NCBI GenBank assembly: GCA_902729315.2
Contig: LR746268.1
Coordinates: 2,225,501-2,289,500 of the forward strand
Length of the DNA: 64,000 nt
Direction: 5' to 3'
DNA from: Spirodela intermedia
Taxonomy: Eukaryota > Streptophyta > Magnoliopsida > Alismatales > Araceae
Shown here: positions 12,701 to 25,773 of the stretch, piece after piece
Position numbering within the stretch: position 1 is the stretch's first letter
How the letters are laid out: each line of letters starts with the position of its first letter
Translations under genes and position numbers: made by a program
The notes under the pieces: model-generated
Told to the model about the DNA's origin: nothing
Databases searched by the model: none
Seen by the model: the letters and a program-made list of their open reading frames with translations, nothing else

Positions 12701-14738
12701 ACCCACCCTTTGATTCATGATATGGGTGTCATCTGATTATTATCCATAATAAAAAGGAATAACCCCGGGCTTTGACATTTTTCTGGAGAAGTGATGTTAC
12801 GTTGACATCTTAAATTGGTAGTGCCCATTTACTTTAATGAAGTTATAGTTGACATCTGCATCTGGTTTCTTTCCCATTTGGCTGAATTCCCATTGTGTTT
12901 ACATTTGAAATTCATCTTTACTTGATATGCACTTTACGATGCTCCACTTGCCGTATTGGCACAACTAGAAACAGTTCACCATACTAATCAACATGCTCTC
13001 CACATGTTGCGGGGCTTCTCCAACTGCTGCTCAAAATTTCAGAAGAAAACTGATGAGTAAGTATATTCTTTTTTCTCACGGTACAATAATTCCTAGTTTC
13101 GGAGATTTTAAATTCTGGCCAGAAATTATCACTTAAATGTATCTCTCAAGATTATTTAGTTGTCTACGGTGCATATATTGCTCAATACTTCCTCTTTTTT
13201 TAGGGTTTTTATTTTATTAAATTTACTATAAACATAACCCTGAATAATGTATGATCCAACTTCGGTTGAGAAGTCGCGAAAAGAAACACAAATATGAACC
13301 AGCTTGAGAGGAGAGGAAGAAAAAGGGCCCTTTCCTAGTTCTCAGAATCCTGAGAAAGCTTAATGCATGTAAACAAATCGGTGAGCAAGCTATGACAAAC
13401 TTGGTACATTAGCATTGGATCCGAGTTATATGCGTCTGGAGATGCCTTTAGAAAAATATACTTCGACATTCACCTTTGTGTTGACACTTGTCGCCTATTT
13501 CTTGTTGTTTTTGGAACCACTCACTACCTACCGTTACTGCTCCTCCCATTGCAACCACCACCCCTCTCAACTTGCATATCCACGTGTACAAAGTTGAAGT
13601 CCGGCTAACATTCTGGCGTCTTCATCAGAAACACGAAAATATTTATTGATGAAACCACACTTTAGAGGTTAAACCAAAAATCTGATGGCATGATTATCCT
13701 TTTAGGTTATGATTTTTCTTCAAGGATGTAACTAATAGGAGAGGCTTTTAGGCAGTTAACTTGTGTATAGCATGTCTTTTTCTCGTTTCGTTTTCCTTCA
13801 GTATCTTCAAAGTTCAGTAAGGAAGAGTGGAAAACTATATTGTGACAGCTGTCTATCAAAAGATGTTTGCCATCATCATCATTATCATCATCATCCTCCA
13901 AATCCCAACTTGTAGTGGTCTCCATGTTGATCTTGTAGATACCAAGCTCCACAACGTTTACCAGTCCTCCAGCATAGTCATCTCATATGTGACTTCCTCA
14001 CAGACCATTTAGTATGCTCATTTTATCTACTTCTTATGACTAGTTGTGGAATGGGTATTTTCTCACTATTTTTTTCTGAGTAGTTTATTGATTTTTTTCC
14101 GTGATCCTTGTACCCATCATGGTGTTTATGGCACCTCCACTTCATGTTCTAGATATCCTTCTCTTTATATCAATCTCCAGATATTGTCAATCTTTGAATA
14201 AATCTAGCAGAGTAGTTTACTGTTTTTTACCTTGATCCTTGTACCCATCTGGGTGTTTATGGCACCTCCACGTCATGTTCTAGATATCCTTCTCTTTATA
14301 TCAATCTCCAGATATTGTCAATCTTTGAACAAATCTAGCAGAGTAGTTTACTGATTTTTACCGTGATCCTTGTACCCATCATGGTGTTTATGGCACCTCC
14401 ACTTCATGTTCTAGATATCCTTCTCTTTATGTCAATCTCCAGATATTGTCAATCTTTGAATAAATCTAGCAGAGTAGTTTACTGATTTTTTTCCGTGATC
14501 CTTGTACCCATCACGGTGTTTATGGCACCTCCACTTCGTGTTCTAGATATCCTTCTCTTTATATCAATCTCCAGATATTGTCTATCTTTGAATAAAATTT
14601 GAAAAATAATTCATTCTTCTTACGTTTTGCAGTTACCTGCTTGAATTTGATGACGACGAGGAAGAAGATGGGTCCCTACCTCAACGCAATGTGCCATTCT
14701 ACAGAGTCGTCCCGTTTCCAGAAGGGCATCGGCAGTGA
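588..14738 (+). CDS. SGF29: SGF29, SAGA complex tandem-Tudor H3K4me-reader subunit
   Basis: This encodes SAGA-associated factor 29, which tethers the GCN5 histone acetyltransferase module to H3K4-methylated chromatin in the nucleus. Coding exons read as 588-705, 3804-3897, 5085-5161, 8424-8533, 9241-9323, 10010-10054, 11623-11779, 13043-13056 and 14633-14738. All junctions are GT-AG and keep frame, giving 267 residues, close to the Arabidopsis protein (about 270). Residues 1-75 look like the N-terminal helical or coiled-coil region and residues about 135-262 form the tandem Tudor domain. By family knowledge the methyl-lysine cage uses two Tyr and one Phe; these are Y210 and Y217 in YPGTTALY and F238 in LLEFDDD. 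An acidic loop (DEEPGDDEEP, about 165-174) fits the pocket for the H3 N-terminus. The start is the first ATG in frame. Exon 8 is only 14 nt but is needed to join frames and supplies the conserved KKTDDY segment. The gene converges on CSK. Confidence 0.93.
731..766. repeat. CT microsatellite in SGF29 intron 1
   Basis: An uninterrupted CT dinucleotide run lies just after the exon 1 donor, at the start of the 3.1-kb first intron (706-3803). I see no other feature in that intron beyond AT-rich unique sequence. Confidence 0.85.
10241..10520. repeat. Short tandem repeats within SGF29 intron 6
   Basis: Around 10251-10320 a unit of about 37 bases (core CCAGAACAGATGGAGGG followed by CATACAACCC) is present twice in tandem. 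At 10435-10510 there are about five degenerate copies of a 16-18 base unit resembling GCCATAACTGCTCCTT. Clustered short repeats like these occur in LTRs of plant retroelements, so the block could be a decayed solo LTR, but I could not define its ends. Confidence 0.5.
14079..14600. repeat. Four-copy ~131-bp tandem repeat in SGF29 intron 8
   Basis: Four consecutive copies begin at 14079, 14211, 14342 and 14473, with periods of 132, 131 and 131 bases. Each begins near AGTAGTTTA, contains GTGATCCTTGTACCCATC or a close variant, and ends near ATTGTCAATCTTTGAA. The copies differ by only a few substitutions, which suggests recent amplification. The array ends about 35 bases before the acceptor of the last SGF29 exon. 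Confidence 0.92.
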
Positions 14739-15917
14739 CCATCTGCTCTTGGCACGGAATATCTGAACTAGTCTTCGCCAGTACGGCCTATTTGAAGGTG
14801 TACCTATCACTACAGGACTACGAGTTAGAGCCACCGCATCGGCCGTGATCCATGCATTGGGCTTTTGTATATATATGTCAGAATAGCTTCCATCAGGCCA
14901 CCACTTCAATATGATCTCTCCAGCTTCTATCAAGCTGTTCTATTGATCATTGCCATATTTTGGGGAAATTCATAGCAAGATAATATAATCACAAGGAATC
15001 CTAGTTCATTCAGGGATTAACATGGTCTTTGGCATGATTCATTCATGCCATTGACTGCATAAAATCCTACTGGTCGGCAGGAGGTTGGGTCAGATTTTTC
15101 CTGGACTTCATATGATGGCCAGCCAATTGATTCCTCACAGGTTTAGCAAGGGTTTTTGAATTGGAATTAGTCTTGAAAATTCTCGCTGCTTTGACTAGAC
15201 AGCAGATGAACCCCTACTGGTTTTGACTTGATTTTCCCTTTTTGATTTTATCGTAAAATTTTTGGAGTTTTTTTTTCTGATAGAAATTTGATTGTAGGCA
15301 AAAAAATTGGTGATAGAAGACATTCATTGCAGATCATTCAACTAGTTCATGAAGCTGTTGTAACTAGGGTTTTCAAATTAAGTCACCTTCTCTGGAGAAG
15401 TACTTTCTCAAGAATAAGATCTTGATGCTACGACCATATGGATATTATGAAGGCATTAATTTCCTATATATTTAATGAATCTCAGACTCAATTCTCAGAG
15501 AAGGAAATGATGATGCCGAATCGTTTTAATGCTGTTTCAAAGATCATGTTCTATAATCTATTTTTATTCCAGTTAAAGGTTTCTTTCCAAAGAAGGGAAT
15601 TAACAGGTCAACTAAGATCAGCTCCAACTCATGGATAATCTTCCAGGCATATTCTAACAAGAAAAATCTCCGTAAAGAGTAACAATACTGATTATAGAAA
15701 ATCTTGGTCAATCCACCAAGAGCTGCATGGTATAGAAAATTAATGCAGTGTGAAGCAGGAGGCTCAGACCAAATATGAACATACCAAAATTGGCACTTAC
15801 ACATTTTTACGAAAGAACCCAGATAGCAATTATTTACATTAGATGGGACATTCTAACTAACCTGTGGGTTCACCTACCTCCATGGGACATTCTAGCTAGG
15901 GACACTGAAAAAAATAA
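14739..15917. other. Convergent 3' region between SGF29 and CSK
   Basis: This 1.2-kb stretch lies between the SGF29 stop and the CSK stop and should hold both 3' untranslated regions. I see no gene and no long repeat in it. The short open frames here are unsupported. Confidence 0.5.
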
Positions 15918-18900
15918 TCATACCTGAAGCTGCCCTTGAGAGGAATCAATCAGATCGGAGGTCAACGTGGGCAACCACAGTTCGATGCGGGTCCCACCCG
16001 TGCCGAGGGCTGCATTGGGCGAACGGGGGGATATCACCCGAACGACACAGCCATAGCTCTCGAGGATCTCGCGAGAGATGGTCAGTCCTGCGACGAAATT
16101 CCAAGTCATGTTGTCCTCGACCATGTCATCTTGAAAGAGATCGGCTCCAAATGGGGTGAGAGAGTGCATCTGGGTCTGCGTTGAACAACGGGAAAGACAG
16201 TTGACATTAAGAATGGAATTGCCATTAATGAGGTTCTTGGGTAGCCAACCCACTGAATGAAATCATGGTTTCACATCTGGCGGCATGCAGTATCTGGGGT
16301 GGAAAACATAAGCGTGAGGAAGTATGAAGGCCTCCTTCCATGATTCACTCAAACCCTTTTGGATGCAATTCACATGAATAATTCCAGACATCTTAAGAAG
16401 CGGTTCTCATTCAGGAATCATTAATGAAAATTTTATCATTGCTGTTAGAAGTTCTAACTCGTAAGGAGATACTGTAAAAGACTGAGTGGAATTTTATCAT
16501 TGCTGTTGGGGTAGCCCCGGTGCCTATGTTTTTCCAACAATTGAAAATGGGTAGTTTCTTTTGCTCTCTTACAGCACAATGAAAATAAGGTCAACGTGTG
16601 TTTCTTCAGCTCTGTTTCTTGGCTGAAACAGGGAAGAGTAAGGGACGGTTGACCAGGGCAGGATTTTTTCTGAATAACTGAAATCAGCAAATCTCCAGCA
16701 GATTCTATTTCTCACTTTCAACGGCTTATTTTAGTTCCCAGTCCGAAGGCTCTAAATTTGACCTAATTTCTCCATTATTGAACCATGAAGTTCTATGCTT
16801 CTGTACTTCACCAAAACAAACATTAACGTCAGATCCATAGCTCATGATGGCATTAAAAGGATTTAGGGATTGGAGGTATTTCTGATTGAGAGTCAACTTG
16901 ACCGACATGAATGGTGCAGAACACCGAAATACATAAAATAGACCATTTCAGATAATGCAAAAGTAAACGCAAAAATAATGAATGCAAGTTTTTAAGAGAA
17001 ACACAAATGGACTCAACCATCCAAATCTCAGAAAAAATAATGTGATGTTCAAATATGATGAAGTAAGTATCAGTTAACACTGAGAGTAATCTTGTTACCA
17101 TATAATGCATGTCGGGGCCATCATCATCAATAACAATGAGCACCCCGCCAGCAGGTGCTCCCGTGGCAATAATTTCAACTCCACCACCAATATTTGTGCG
17201 CAGCAGAGCTCCTTCAATCAGGTTGCTAAGTGCTTGCCTCAAAGCAGATTCTTCAACAGCAACTTCTAGTGATTGCGAATTTTCAGCAAGCTTAAGAAGG
17301 CGCTCCTGCTTGTGAGCAAGTGGCGCTGCAGCGCTCACCAAATCAGCCAGCACATCCGAGACATTGCAGGGTCTGCCTGACAAAAAAAAAGGAACGTAAG
17401 TGATGACAGAGAGAACAAGATTTCACCGAAGTTGACTGGCATAGAAAGCATAGGAATCAGAGGTCAAGAGTGGGTCACGAGAATAACCTTTTATGAGGAG
17501 GCAGTGAAATAATCATGTAATTGCAAAAAACGATACTGCAGTTCTTTAATTACACAAGTTACCATTAAGCATCCATTTCTTTGTTCGAGATCCCATTAAT
17601 TGGAGTAAATGAATCAGCGATCAGTTCTCTCCAAAATGAGACCAAAATGGTAGCATGATCTTATCATCACGGAGACGACTCAATCATTGGATTGCAAGAC
17701 CATAATGTTAAGAATAATCTCGTATTAATTATGATGATTTTTTTTTTCTGTAATTACAAAGTTAGACTTTCTTGACTCGTTGCAAAAATTATGTCGAGTT
17801 AGATTGCCATATAACTTTAACACGATATGAGAGCCGACAGTTGCTCTTAAGTTGAACGTACCTCATTGAATACTGTCTACATGACAAAGCCCAAAAGCAA
17901 TATTGATTATTGTAAAATTAAACATGTGATTATTAAAAGAAGTAGCTACTCCACTTATTGTTAACTGGTTTTTAGTAAGATGGACAGATTTTTTTAAAAA
18001 CAGATATACTGCAAAAAAGATAGTCATTCTTTGATGCGGTCCTTAAAGATCCACAAAACGAAGTCCTATGACTGTGATCTATCCGTTTCTGCAAATGAAT
18101 AAGAACTAAAGGGGGATCATCAAAATTAACGACTAAGAAGTATTTCTTGCACACACCAGGAGTCAATGGGGACACCAAGAAAAGTAATGGATCAAGAGTT
18201 TGCAACGTATGAGCTGCTGAGTTCTAAATGTAAGTGCATACAAATAGAAGGTTAACAAAAAAAATCTGCCAAAAAGAGAAATTAGTGCCAAAATCATATT
18301 CAAATATCCATGGATTCAAATAACAAGATTCATTAAAGTACATAACCGTCCATCATGCTAGGCTTTAGACTTTAATGAAGAGCCACGGAAGGGCATAGAC
18401 TTAAATGAAAACGGACTACCAGTAATCCTTAATAATATTTTCAAAAGATAGACGTTTGTATGAACAAATAGATGATTGAACAGTTTTTTCAGAGTGAGAC
18501 AGTTAAACCTTGATTTGAAGTCAAATTGGCTGATTCTGGAAAAAAATGTCTTGAAGAAGACTATACAGTAAGGTAACTGATGGAACATACATTTCTGAAA
18601 AAAGAGATGCGTTTAAGTCTCATAAAGTACAAAAACTTCTCAAGATAAGACGGTTGGATTCTGTTCACAGCACCGATACTCGATTCTTTTGATCACAGTC
18701 TAAATTTGAGAACTAAACCAATAATATTCTATTGAATAAAGTATAATCAGCAAAGTTGTCACTTTCCGTCCTAATTATTCTACTGAAAAAGTTAGATGCC
18801 ATGAAATGCAGCCATTCCTAAAGGCTTCAGCAGCAAATCAGTAGACGAAAAGACCAAGAAAGATGCTCGAGTCAGGTTTCTGGAATTCAGCATATTTCAA

Positions 18901-21900
18901 TCAACATTGACTGGATTTCTTTGATAATATACTGCAATAAAGCATCCTACTCTAGATGAACGACCGTTGAAACAGCCAGAAGAATCGACCCAAAGAAGAA
19001 CTTGCTTATTGTTGAAGCATGTCCACAGAACCATGACACAGTCAACTGTCGATCAGCCTTTCAAAGGCCGCAAGCCCAATTCATCAACTAAGGTAGAATT
19101 GAGCAGTTACTACAAAATATCTAGTTGGGAACTGAAAGGTAATAAAACAAAATTCCGTAAATATTCTTCTGGCCATTAAGGACCCTAAAAATTTTATTCA
19201 AAGCCGTTGCATCATAAAAGTTCCCCCAATCCACCATAGAATCATAGAGAAGGTAGCTAGGACGTAAGAAGAGGACTTGTCCCTGCTATTCAACAGGCAA
19301 CAACAAGCCTTCCCTATCCCTTGGCTTCCTACCACTTTCATGTCACCTCATCCCTTTCTCCCTATCACACCCATCAGAAGAAGCATCTTTTCCATTACCA
19401 TGCCCTTTTCTTTCATCCATAACACGGCATGATTCATTTGTGTTTCAACTAATTAATAGAAAGAGTAGACTGAGGAATGTCTAAGATCTGATCTTTCTAT
19501 GTAGTGGTTACAGAAAAAAGATTCATGTATAGGAACTCTCTGAAAAATTCTTTAAAGATCATAAAGCATAACACAGTCAATAATAACGATAGACAGATTC
19601 AAATTTTCATAATGAAGGAATATCCATGCAAAGCAACAAAATAGAAAAACCTTATATTTTCTTGTTCAGGTGCGAGTGCAAGAGGAGGCATAGGAACTTC
19701 AACATCCTTTGCTCCATAACTTAATGCAAGCTTTGAATCCATCTTTTGTGTTATTTCCTTCATTTCTCTCAAACTATAGTCCGGCAAGAGTGATCCTGCT
19801 AACTCTGGGTGTTCGTAAGCAGAATCATGCACTTTCTTAAGTGTTTCTTCATTGTATCGAACAATATTGGCCTATATATGATTCACAAAAAGGCGTCGTT
19901 AGCTTGATAATAGTACATGCAGACAGGATAACCTAAAAGTATTAAAAAAAAATCACCAGATATCAACTATATCAAGTAATCACAGAGACAGTCCAACAGG
20001 TGACACCCCAACCAGATGCAAAAAAGAATTCACAAACATTAAATAGAAGGTAACTTTTCTAGTCAGGACTTGGGTGACTTGTTATCAAAAGCAAAATTTA
20101 TTGCACATTTTTTAAGCCATATAGCTTGACGATACAAAAGAGAGTATCAAGATCAAAGAGTTCAGAAGGACGTTAAGCGATCCAAAAAACAAAAACTAAT
20201 CAAAAGGAAAAACACCAGAATCTACCTTGGTAAGGTAGACAGCATCCTGGAGCTGTTGTAAAGTATCTTTCATATGATCCCCTTGTACAAGAATGCCTTC
20301 AATTATGTCGAGCGAAACCTGACACATAGCTTAATATTAATGTGAAATCTAGGTCCTACCATAAAAATCAGCGATAAGAGCAGGACAAACCTCACTTCTC
20401 TTAAGTTGGACGGAAAGCATTTTGGTCAGGGTTCTCATGTTAGACAGTGGGCCACGAATCTGCACAAATTTTTCAAACTTAACAGATTGAAATCACATAT
20501 TTATGGTCTACATTACAATACAAAATCTTTTCAGAACAAGATTGTATCATATTACCTGCTCAACCAGATTGCTCATTCGGACATTATTCTGCCAAGATGA
20601 TTGCTGGAGCAACATTGCTTTCTGTTTAAATGAATAAAAAAGTTTAAGTGCTACTCATCGTTATGGAACGTCTATACTGAGAACCTTAAAGAAAAGTGAT
20701 TATGTTATGCCACCTGATCCATTACATATGCCATAGCCAAAGAGCGAGAGATTGTGATAGCTCGAGCACTATGCTCTGCTGTAAATTGATGATAATATTT
20801 TGCTATATTTTTCTCAACACTTTGAATTTCCCAAATTCTTTTATCAGACTGGCGCAATTCATAAGCATCATGCGAAGATGAGCCAAAAGAAGAATGCTGT
20901 TCATTATCTTCAGTCCCCTGGAATGTTTTCCTCTCCAAAAATGGAAGCTCGGCCACAATAAATCCTACAACAAAGGGATGTTTGACCATTGGCAAAACAA
21001 TAGCTCCACATTCTGGAATAAATGCAACCTGCAATTCGAACAATAATCAGAAACTCGTTACAGAATTGGAAGTTATTGAATGTCTATGGCGGTTAAATAC
21101 TTGCTGATCAGAAAGATGTGCCTCTGCTGCACGTAAGCCTGCTGGAACAACAAAATTACCGATCAATACCACACAATCTGCAATTTCGGCACTATCAACC
21201 TGCGAATAGGAATTGACACGATGTAGTTCTAACTGGTCCATGACATAACTTCCAGCCGGTCTAACATACACCTGAAAACATAACAAAGTTAATTCATTAA
21301 ATAAAACCATTTTATATCTTTTCGTTGCACAGAGATTGCAAGATTATAACCAAAAAGATACATTGTCTGGTAACCAAAAACCTTGCATGGGTTCTATTTC
21401 TTCCAGAAAACAGGGGAAATTGACATTCTTTTAAATGAATAATTCGAACATAGTCGGGGAGAGATTCATTACTGACAATATATTCCTGAGAAATTCCAAG
21501 AATGTGCTCTGAATTCCTACAAAGCTGTACAAAACTTGAGTGACAAACCTCAATGTATTGGATAAAGAGTAGAGCCTGGGTTCTTTGCAAGCTCGACAAC
21601 CCCTTATAACACAAACAGCATAGTTCTTGCAAAGATTAGCACATAGAATGTTTTCCCTAGAAGACAAGTTCTCCAGAATAACGAATTTATCATTTCTGTT
21701 TGGATTCTAATTAAGTCCCAATTATTGTGGTCTCATAAACATCCAAGAAGAACCTCACAGCAAGAACTGTAAACTCCTGCATTTTCTATCAATTTGATCT
21801 TTGGGATATCTAATCCATCAAATAAGTCAAGTACAATAAGGCTAATTTAATGGGAAGGAGTAAAAGCATTATCTCTACCCGAATCCTGGCAACCTGATTT

Positions 21901-24542
21901 GAGCTTTAGGAGAGGTCCATGGAATCTACGAACTCTAATAGTTCCTCATGGATTAAATGACCTTGGCATAATAAGTGTAAAAGAGCAGGAAAACCATCTA
22001 CAGATTTCCATGTCAGCTGACATCATATATGTTGGAAGTTCTAAGCGGAATATTGTAAGGCATTGAAGGTATTTTGGGAAAGAGTCTGTAGGGTTTGTTT
22101 CTACTTAAGAGCTGTTAGATGTGAATGGAGTGAGGACGTTTCTCCCGTTCCTCCCCTGTCCTCCGATACAGAGGAAATTCTCCTCTATGTCTGTCCATGT
22201 TTCTTAACAATATACACAGACGGAAGTTTCTCCATAAGCTCTAAGTTACCTATGTCACCAAGATTAGATGGCTTTTCAAACAAGATCGCATCACGTCCCA
22301 TCATCTTATATATTGAAAAACAACAATTAAAAATATCATTTTGCCAACACTATTTAGGTTTTAGCAAGTCTTTTGAAGGAATCTAGAAGCAGACCAGGGA
22401 AAATAAGGAACATTGAGATGTTAAAAGGCAGCCCCCAGGCAAAGAGGGTGACACTCTTATTTTGTTACGTGGGAAAGTGTGCTAAAATTATTGAAAATGA
22501 GGAAAGACAGAACTCTGTGATTTTGGGTCTGGTCAAAACTATAGCACATAGTCTTCGCCATCTTTGTGTCAACCAAAAAGATTTTGTAAAGAGGGACTTT
22601 CTGTAACATATGGAATCTATACGTGTAAAGACAAACAACTGGATATTGATACTCATACGAGTTAATCTGACGCCAAGACAAACCAGACTATAATGTGGTC
22701 AAGTCGGGTGATCCATCTGCTGCTCAAGACTCAGCAATAAGAAAAACCAAGTTGCATTGAGTCAACAATGGTTTTCATGATCTGTCTGCAGAAAGCTCCG
22801 GGCTCTGCCAAGAGGTGATCAATCGAAAGTACTGAACGTAATTGGGTGATTCATATGCAAATCAAGACTCAGCAACCTTAAAAGTTGAGTTGGATTGAGT
22901 CACGGATTCAAGAATTTGGGAAAATAGAACAGAATGTAGAGTGCTTTAGATAGAAGTAATTTGTTTTGGATAGAACAGTACTACACGAGAACAAGAGTAC
23001 CCCTAAAAAAAGAGGATTTAATGTGGACAATTTCATGGAGGCGGTTGCCTGCTTATGGCCTGGTTGCTATTTACACAAAATGTTAGGACTTCTACGAACA
23101 TATATTAGGTATGAGTAACTCGATCACTTTGTTTTTTTATGGGCTCATTTTAATTCTTGATCTGCCGGATACTGTTATAAAGTAGGTAACAATGCATCGT
23201 GGAGAAGCTGTGGGTATGCTTCAATCACCCATTGGACTCATACGATGCATACAAAGTGCCATGCTTATTGACATGTAAATGAAAATAATTTGAAACGGAA
23301 GAATTGTCAAATTCTCGGGTAGGATACGTGGATTACAAATTTTTGAAATGGGTAAGGGGAATATCTATTGACTTGAGAAAAATGACCTTTTGACATCCTT
23401 TTACACTTTTGTATGGATTTCAACATTTTTCAAATACTCTACGCTGGAATCTATGCCTTATGAACAATGGTAACTTATTTAACAGAAAGGATTTATACAA
23501 CATGGGTAGATGATGGAGATTATTCAGGTGAACTCAACGATTGCTTAAACTATTCAGGTAGAAATTTTAAGGATAAAAGATACGATCTTTGTAGCAAGTG
23601 CAAGTATGCTACAAGTTCAACATATACCCGCACGGCTTACATTTATCTTTGCTCATTGTAAGAAGTAGGAGCATTGACAAGCTTCCAAAGGAAAAATGTC
23701 GAAAATTCTCCACCCATGACGCATACCAGAGCACGAAGAATACACAGTTACCTCTGAAAGATACTAATACACAAACACAGAAGGCAATGCAGCTAAGTAG
23801 CAACTGGGAGAAATGTCAAACTTGTGTACTTGTGAGACTCACAAAGTATCTACGGGCAGTCACACCAAGATATTTACCTTCGTGCGGAAGGAATCGATAT
23901 GGAGAATGAAGCACTTCTCAGAAAATCGAGAGGAAAATGTCAGGGACGGGGGTAGACTCGCCCTTTATCTATTGAGAAACAAGATGTATAGGTCGGGCCA
24001 GTCGACTATATTTCGATGTGAAATGGAGACGTGTGGACCCGTCACAAAGACTGGAATCATGTGTTTATCGCAGAAGAAAATATCCATTCAAAACAACGAC
24101 TAACCGACAAGACGGCTTCCCTGTCGACGACCATACGGAAGAGATCCATCTGCTCGACGCAGAGCCTCAGGAAGTCCGGGCTCGGCCCCGCCGATCCGCC
24201 CCTGACATCCTTCTCCATCCGCAGCACGAACTCCACAGGGGAGGCAGCAGAGGCTCTCCGGATTGCCGCAGCCACCGCCCGCGCGGAGGTAATGAGAAAG
24301 TCCCCGCTCTCATCACCACCCGGGGCGGCGTCCACGGTGGATGACACAGGCCGGGCGGCGCGCCCCCGCGCAGAGAGCTCATCTCCATCAAATGCCAACG
24401 TCTCCAGACGCGGCGGCGAGCAGCGCACTGCCATGCTGCGGTGACCACCCTGGCTCAACTGTAGGGGGGACCAGTCGTTGCAGCGGCAGAAGATGAGGGG
24501 ACGGTAGAGCCGGAGCTTGGCGGGGGCGGGTAGAAGCAGCAT
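15918..24542 (-). CDS. CSK: CSK, chloroplast sensor kinase (histidine-kinase-like)
   Basis: CSK is a nuclear-encoded plastid stromal kinase that couples plastoquinone redox state to chloroplast transcription. Exons in transcript order read as 24105-24542, 21101-21271, 20714-21028, 20556-20621, 20391-20459, 20226-20318, 19651-19871, 17099-17372 and 15918-16175, giving 634 residues (Arabidopsis about 610). The N-terminus is Arg/Pro/Ser-rich and fits a transit peptide. A GAF-like sensor region spans roughly residues 90-300 (VYVRPAGSYVMD, GLRAAEAHLS, MVKHPFVVGF). The H-box analogue is VEQIRGPLSN, with Glu about residue 329 where classical kinases have His. The ATPase domain shows an N-box (ALRQALSNLIEGAL, N508), a G1 box (DDDGPD, 540-545) and a C-terminal GTGGTRIELWLP G2 box. 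Exon 7 has a weak donor (AG/GTTTTT). The exon 8 acceptor is the second AG of TCAGGCAG, chosen to give the conserved IRPCN. The TGA at 15918-15920 is taken as the stop, although GTATGA there could also be a donor. Confidence 0.93.
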
Positions 24543-25569
24543 CTTCCCTTCCCGTCCTCTTCCCGCCGCTGGGCGGGGCCTGCGAAGGTCGAAGAGGATC
24601 GCCCCGTAATGCCCCGCGATTTCCAGGGCCGAGCTACGAAGTCGTCAAGTAATGGTAGTGATGGAAGAAGAAGTTGCACTGGATGGGGTTTCAACGGTCA
24701 GGAGCAGACCAGCGCCGAGTGAGCCAACTCGGATCGGATCGGACAGATCGGCCGATCCGCGGAGACGAGAATCGGGACGAAATTATAAAGAACTAACTGT
24801 TTTAATCCCCTTAACTATTTAAATTAGTACTCAGCTCCTCCCTGAGAGCTTTTGACGTCAAAGCTAATGGGAGGTAACGGTCCGATGCACGAGATGCTAT
24901 TCGTGTGCCACGTGACCGACCCCTGTTGGGGGGGCATCCGCACGTGTCCGGTCGTCCTAAGGCGACATAAAGATATGGGTGTATTCTTTTTATATATTTA
25001 GTTCATACTATCGTATGTTTTCATAAAGAATATGATTTTTTTGTCTTTAGTCCCAACTTCCTTTTGTAATTAGAACTTAGCCCCTCGTTCATTTTTAAAT
25101 ACTTTAATCCTGGTCTCTACATGTAGAGAATTACAAAATGCCCTTCGCTCCACTTTTTAAGCCTTACCTCCATTCCCTTTTAATCCGTTTTATACCTAGA
25201 TGGGGATATAAAATAAAATTTTAAAGTAGAGAATTTATTAAGAGAGAGAATTTTGGTAGGTATATCATGTAATTTGAAAATAAGCGTGTTAAATGGTGAT
25301 TTGTGATTGCTGTGGCAGTGGTGATTTTGGTAGGTATATCCAAAAGGCTTGAAATGGCGGAGGGTTTTTCTTGAAATCTCCAGAGACTTCCGCAATGAGG
25401 GTAAACCAGGAAATGTCTATAGCAGGAAGGGTTATGATATAATGTTTGAAATGAGAAGCACTTATTAGTGAATTGGCCAGATTTGTTGAAACGGTTCCAC
25501 CACCTCAGGAAGCGGCAGGAGAAAACAACATATATAATCAAGAAAGCGCGGGAGACGGACGACGACGAG

Positions 25570-25606
<37 letters not shown>

Positions 25607-25700
25607 CAGTTCGTTTGGCGCTCCACCGCCCCCTTCTTTTCCTTCTCCCACTTACCCCCCTGCACGTCGTCCCTTCAAATACGCCACCCCACTAACGACA
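24543..25700. promoter_or_regulatory. Upstream DNA of CSK and a GA repeat
   Basis: The first 230 bases left of this stretch's middle (24543-24780) are GC-rich and should contain the CSK leader and promoter on the minus strand. The rest is AT-rich until a GA dinucleotide run at 25571-25604. The motif CACGTG-like TGCCACGTGACC at about 24906 contains a G-box core (CACGTG), a light- and stress-responsive element in plants; its use here is an inference. Confidence 0.4.
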
Positions 25701-25711
25701 GATGCTGTCAC

Positions 25712-25716
<5 letters not shown>

Positions 25717-25773
<57 letters not shown>

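Noticed and set aside
12339-12720. Overlapping plus-strand frames inside SGF29 intron 7
   Set aside because: They do not resemble SGF29 or another protein, and the exon 7-microexon-exon 9 path accounts for the whole family sequence.
23192-23250. 9-bp inverted repeat ATGCATCGT / ACGATGCAT
   Set aside because: The arms are short with a 41-base loop inside a CSK intron; this is expected by chance in 64 kb.
24167-24448. Alternative frames overlapping CSK exon 1
   Set aside because: Only the 24542 frame splices in phase to VYVRPAGSYVMD and carries the conserved SARAVAAAIRRAS and PSPDFLRLCVEQ text.
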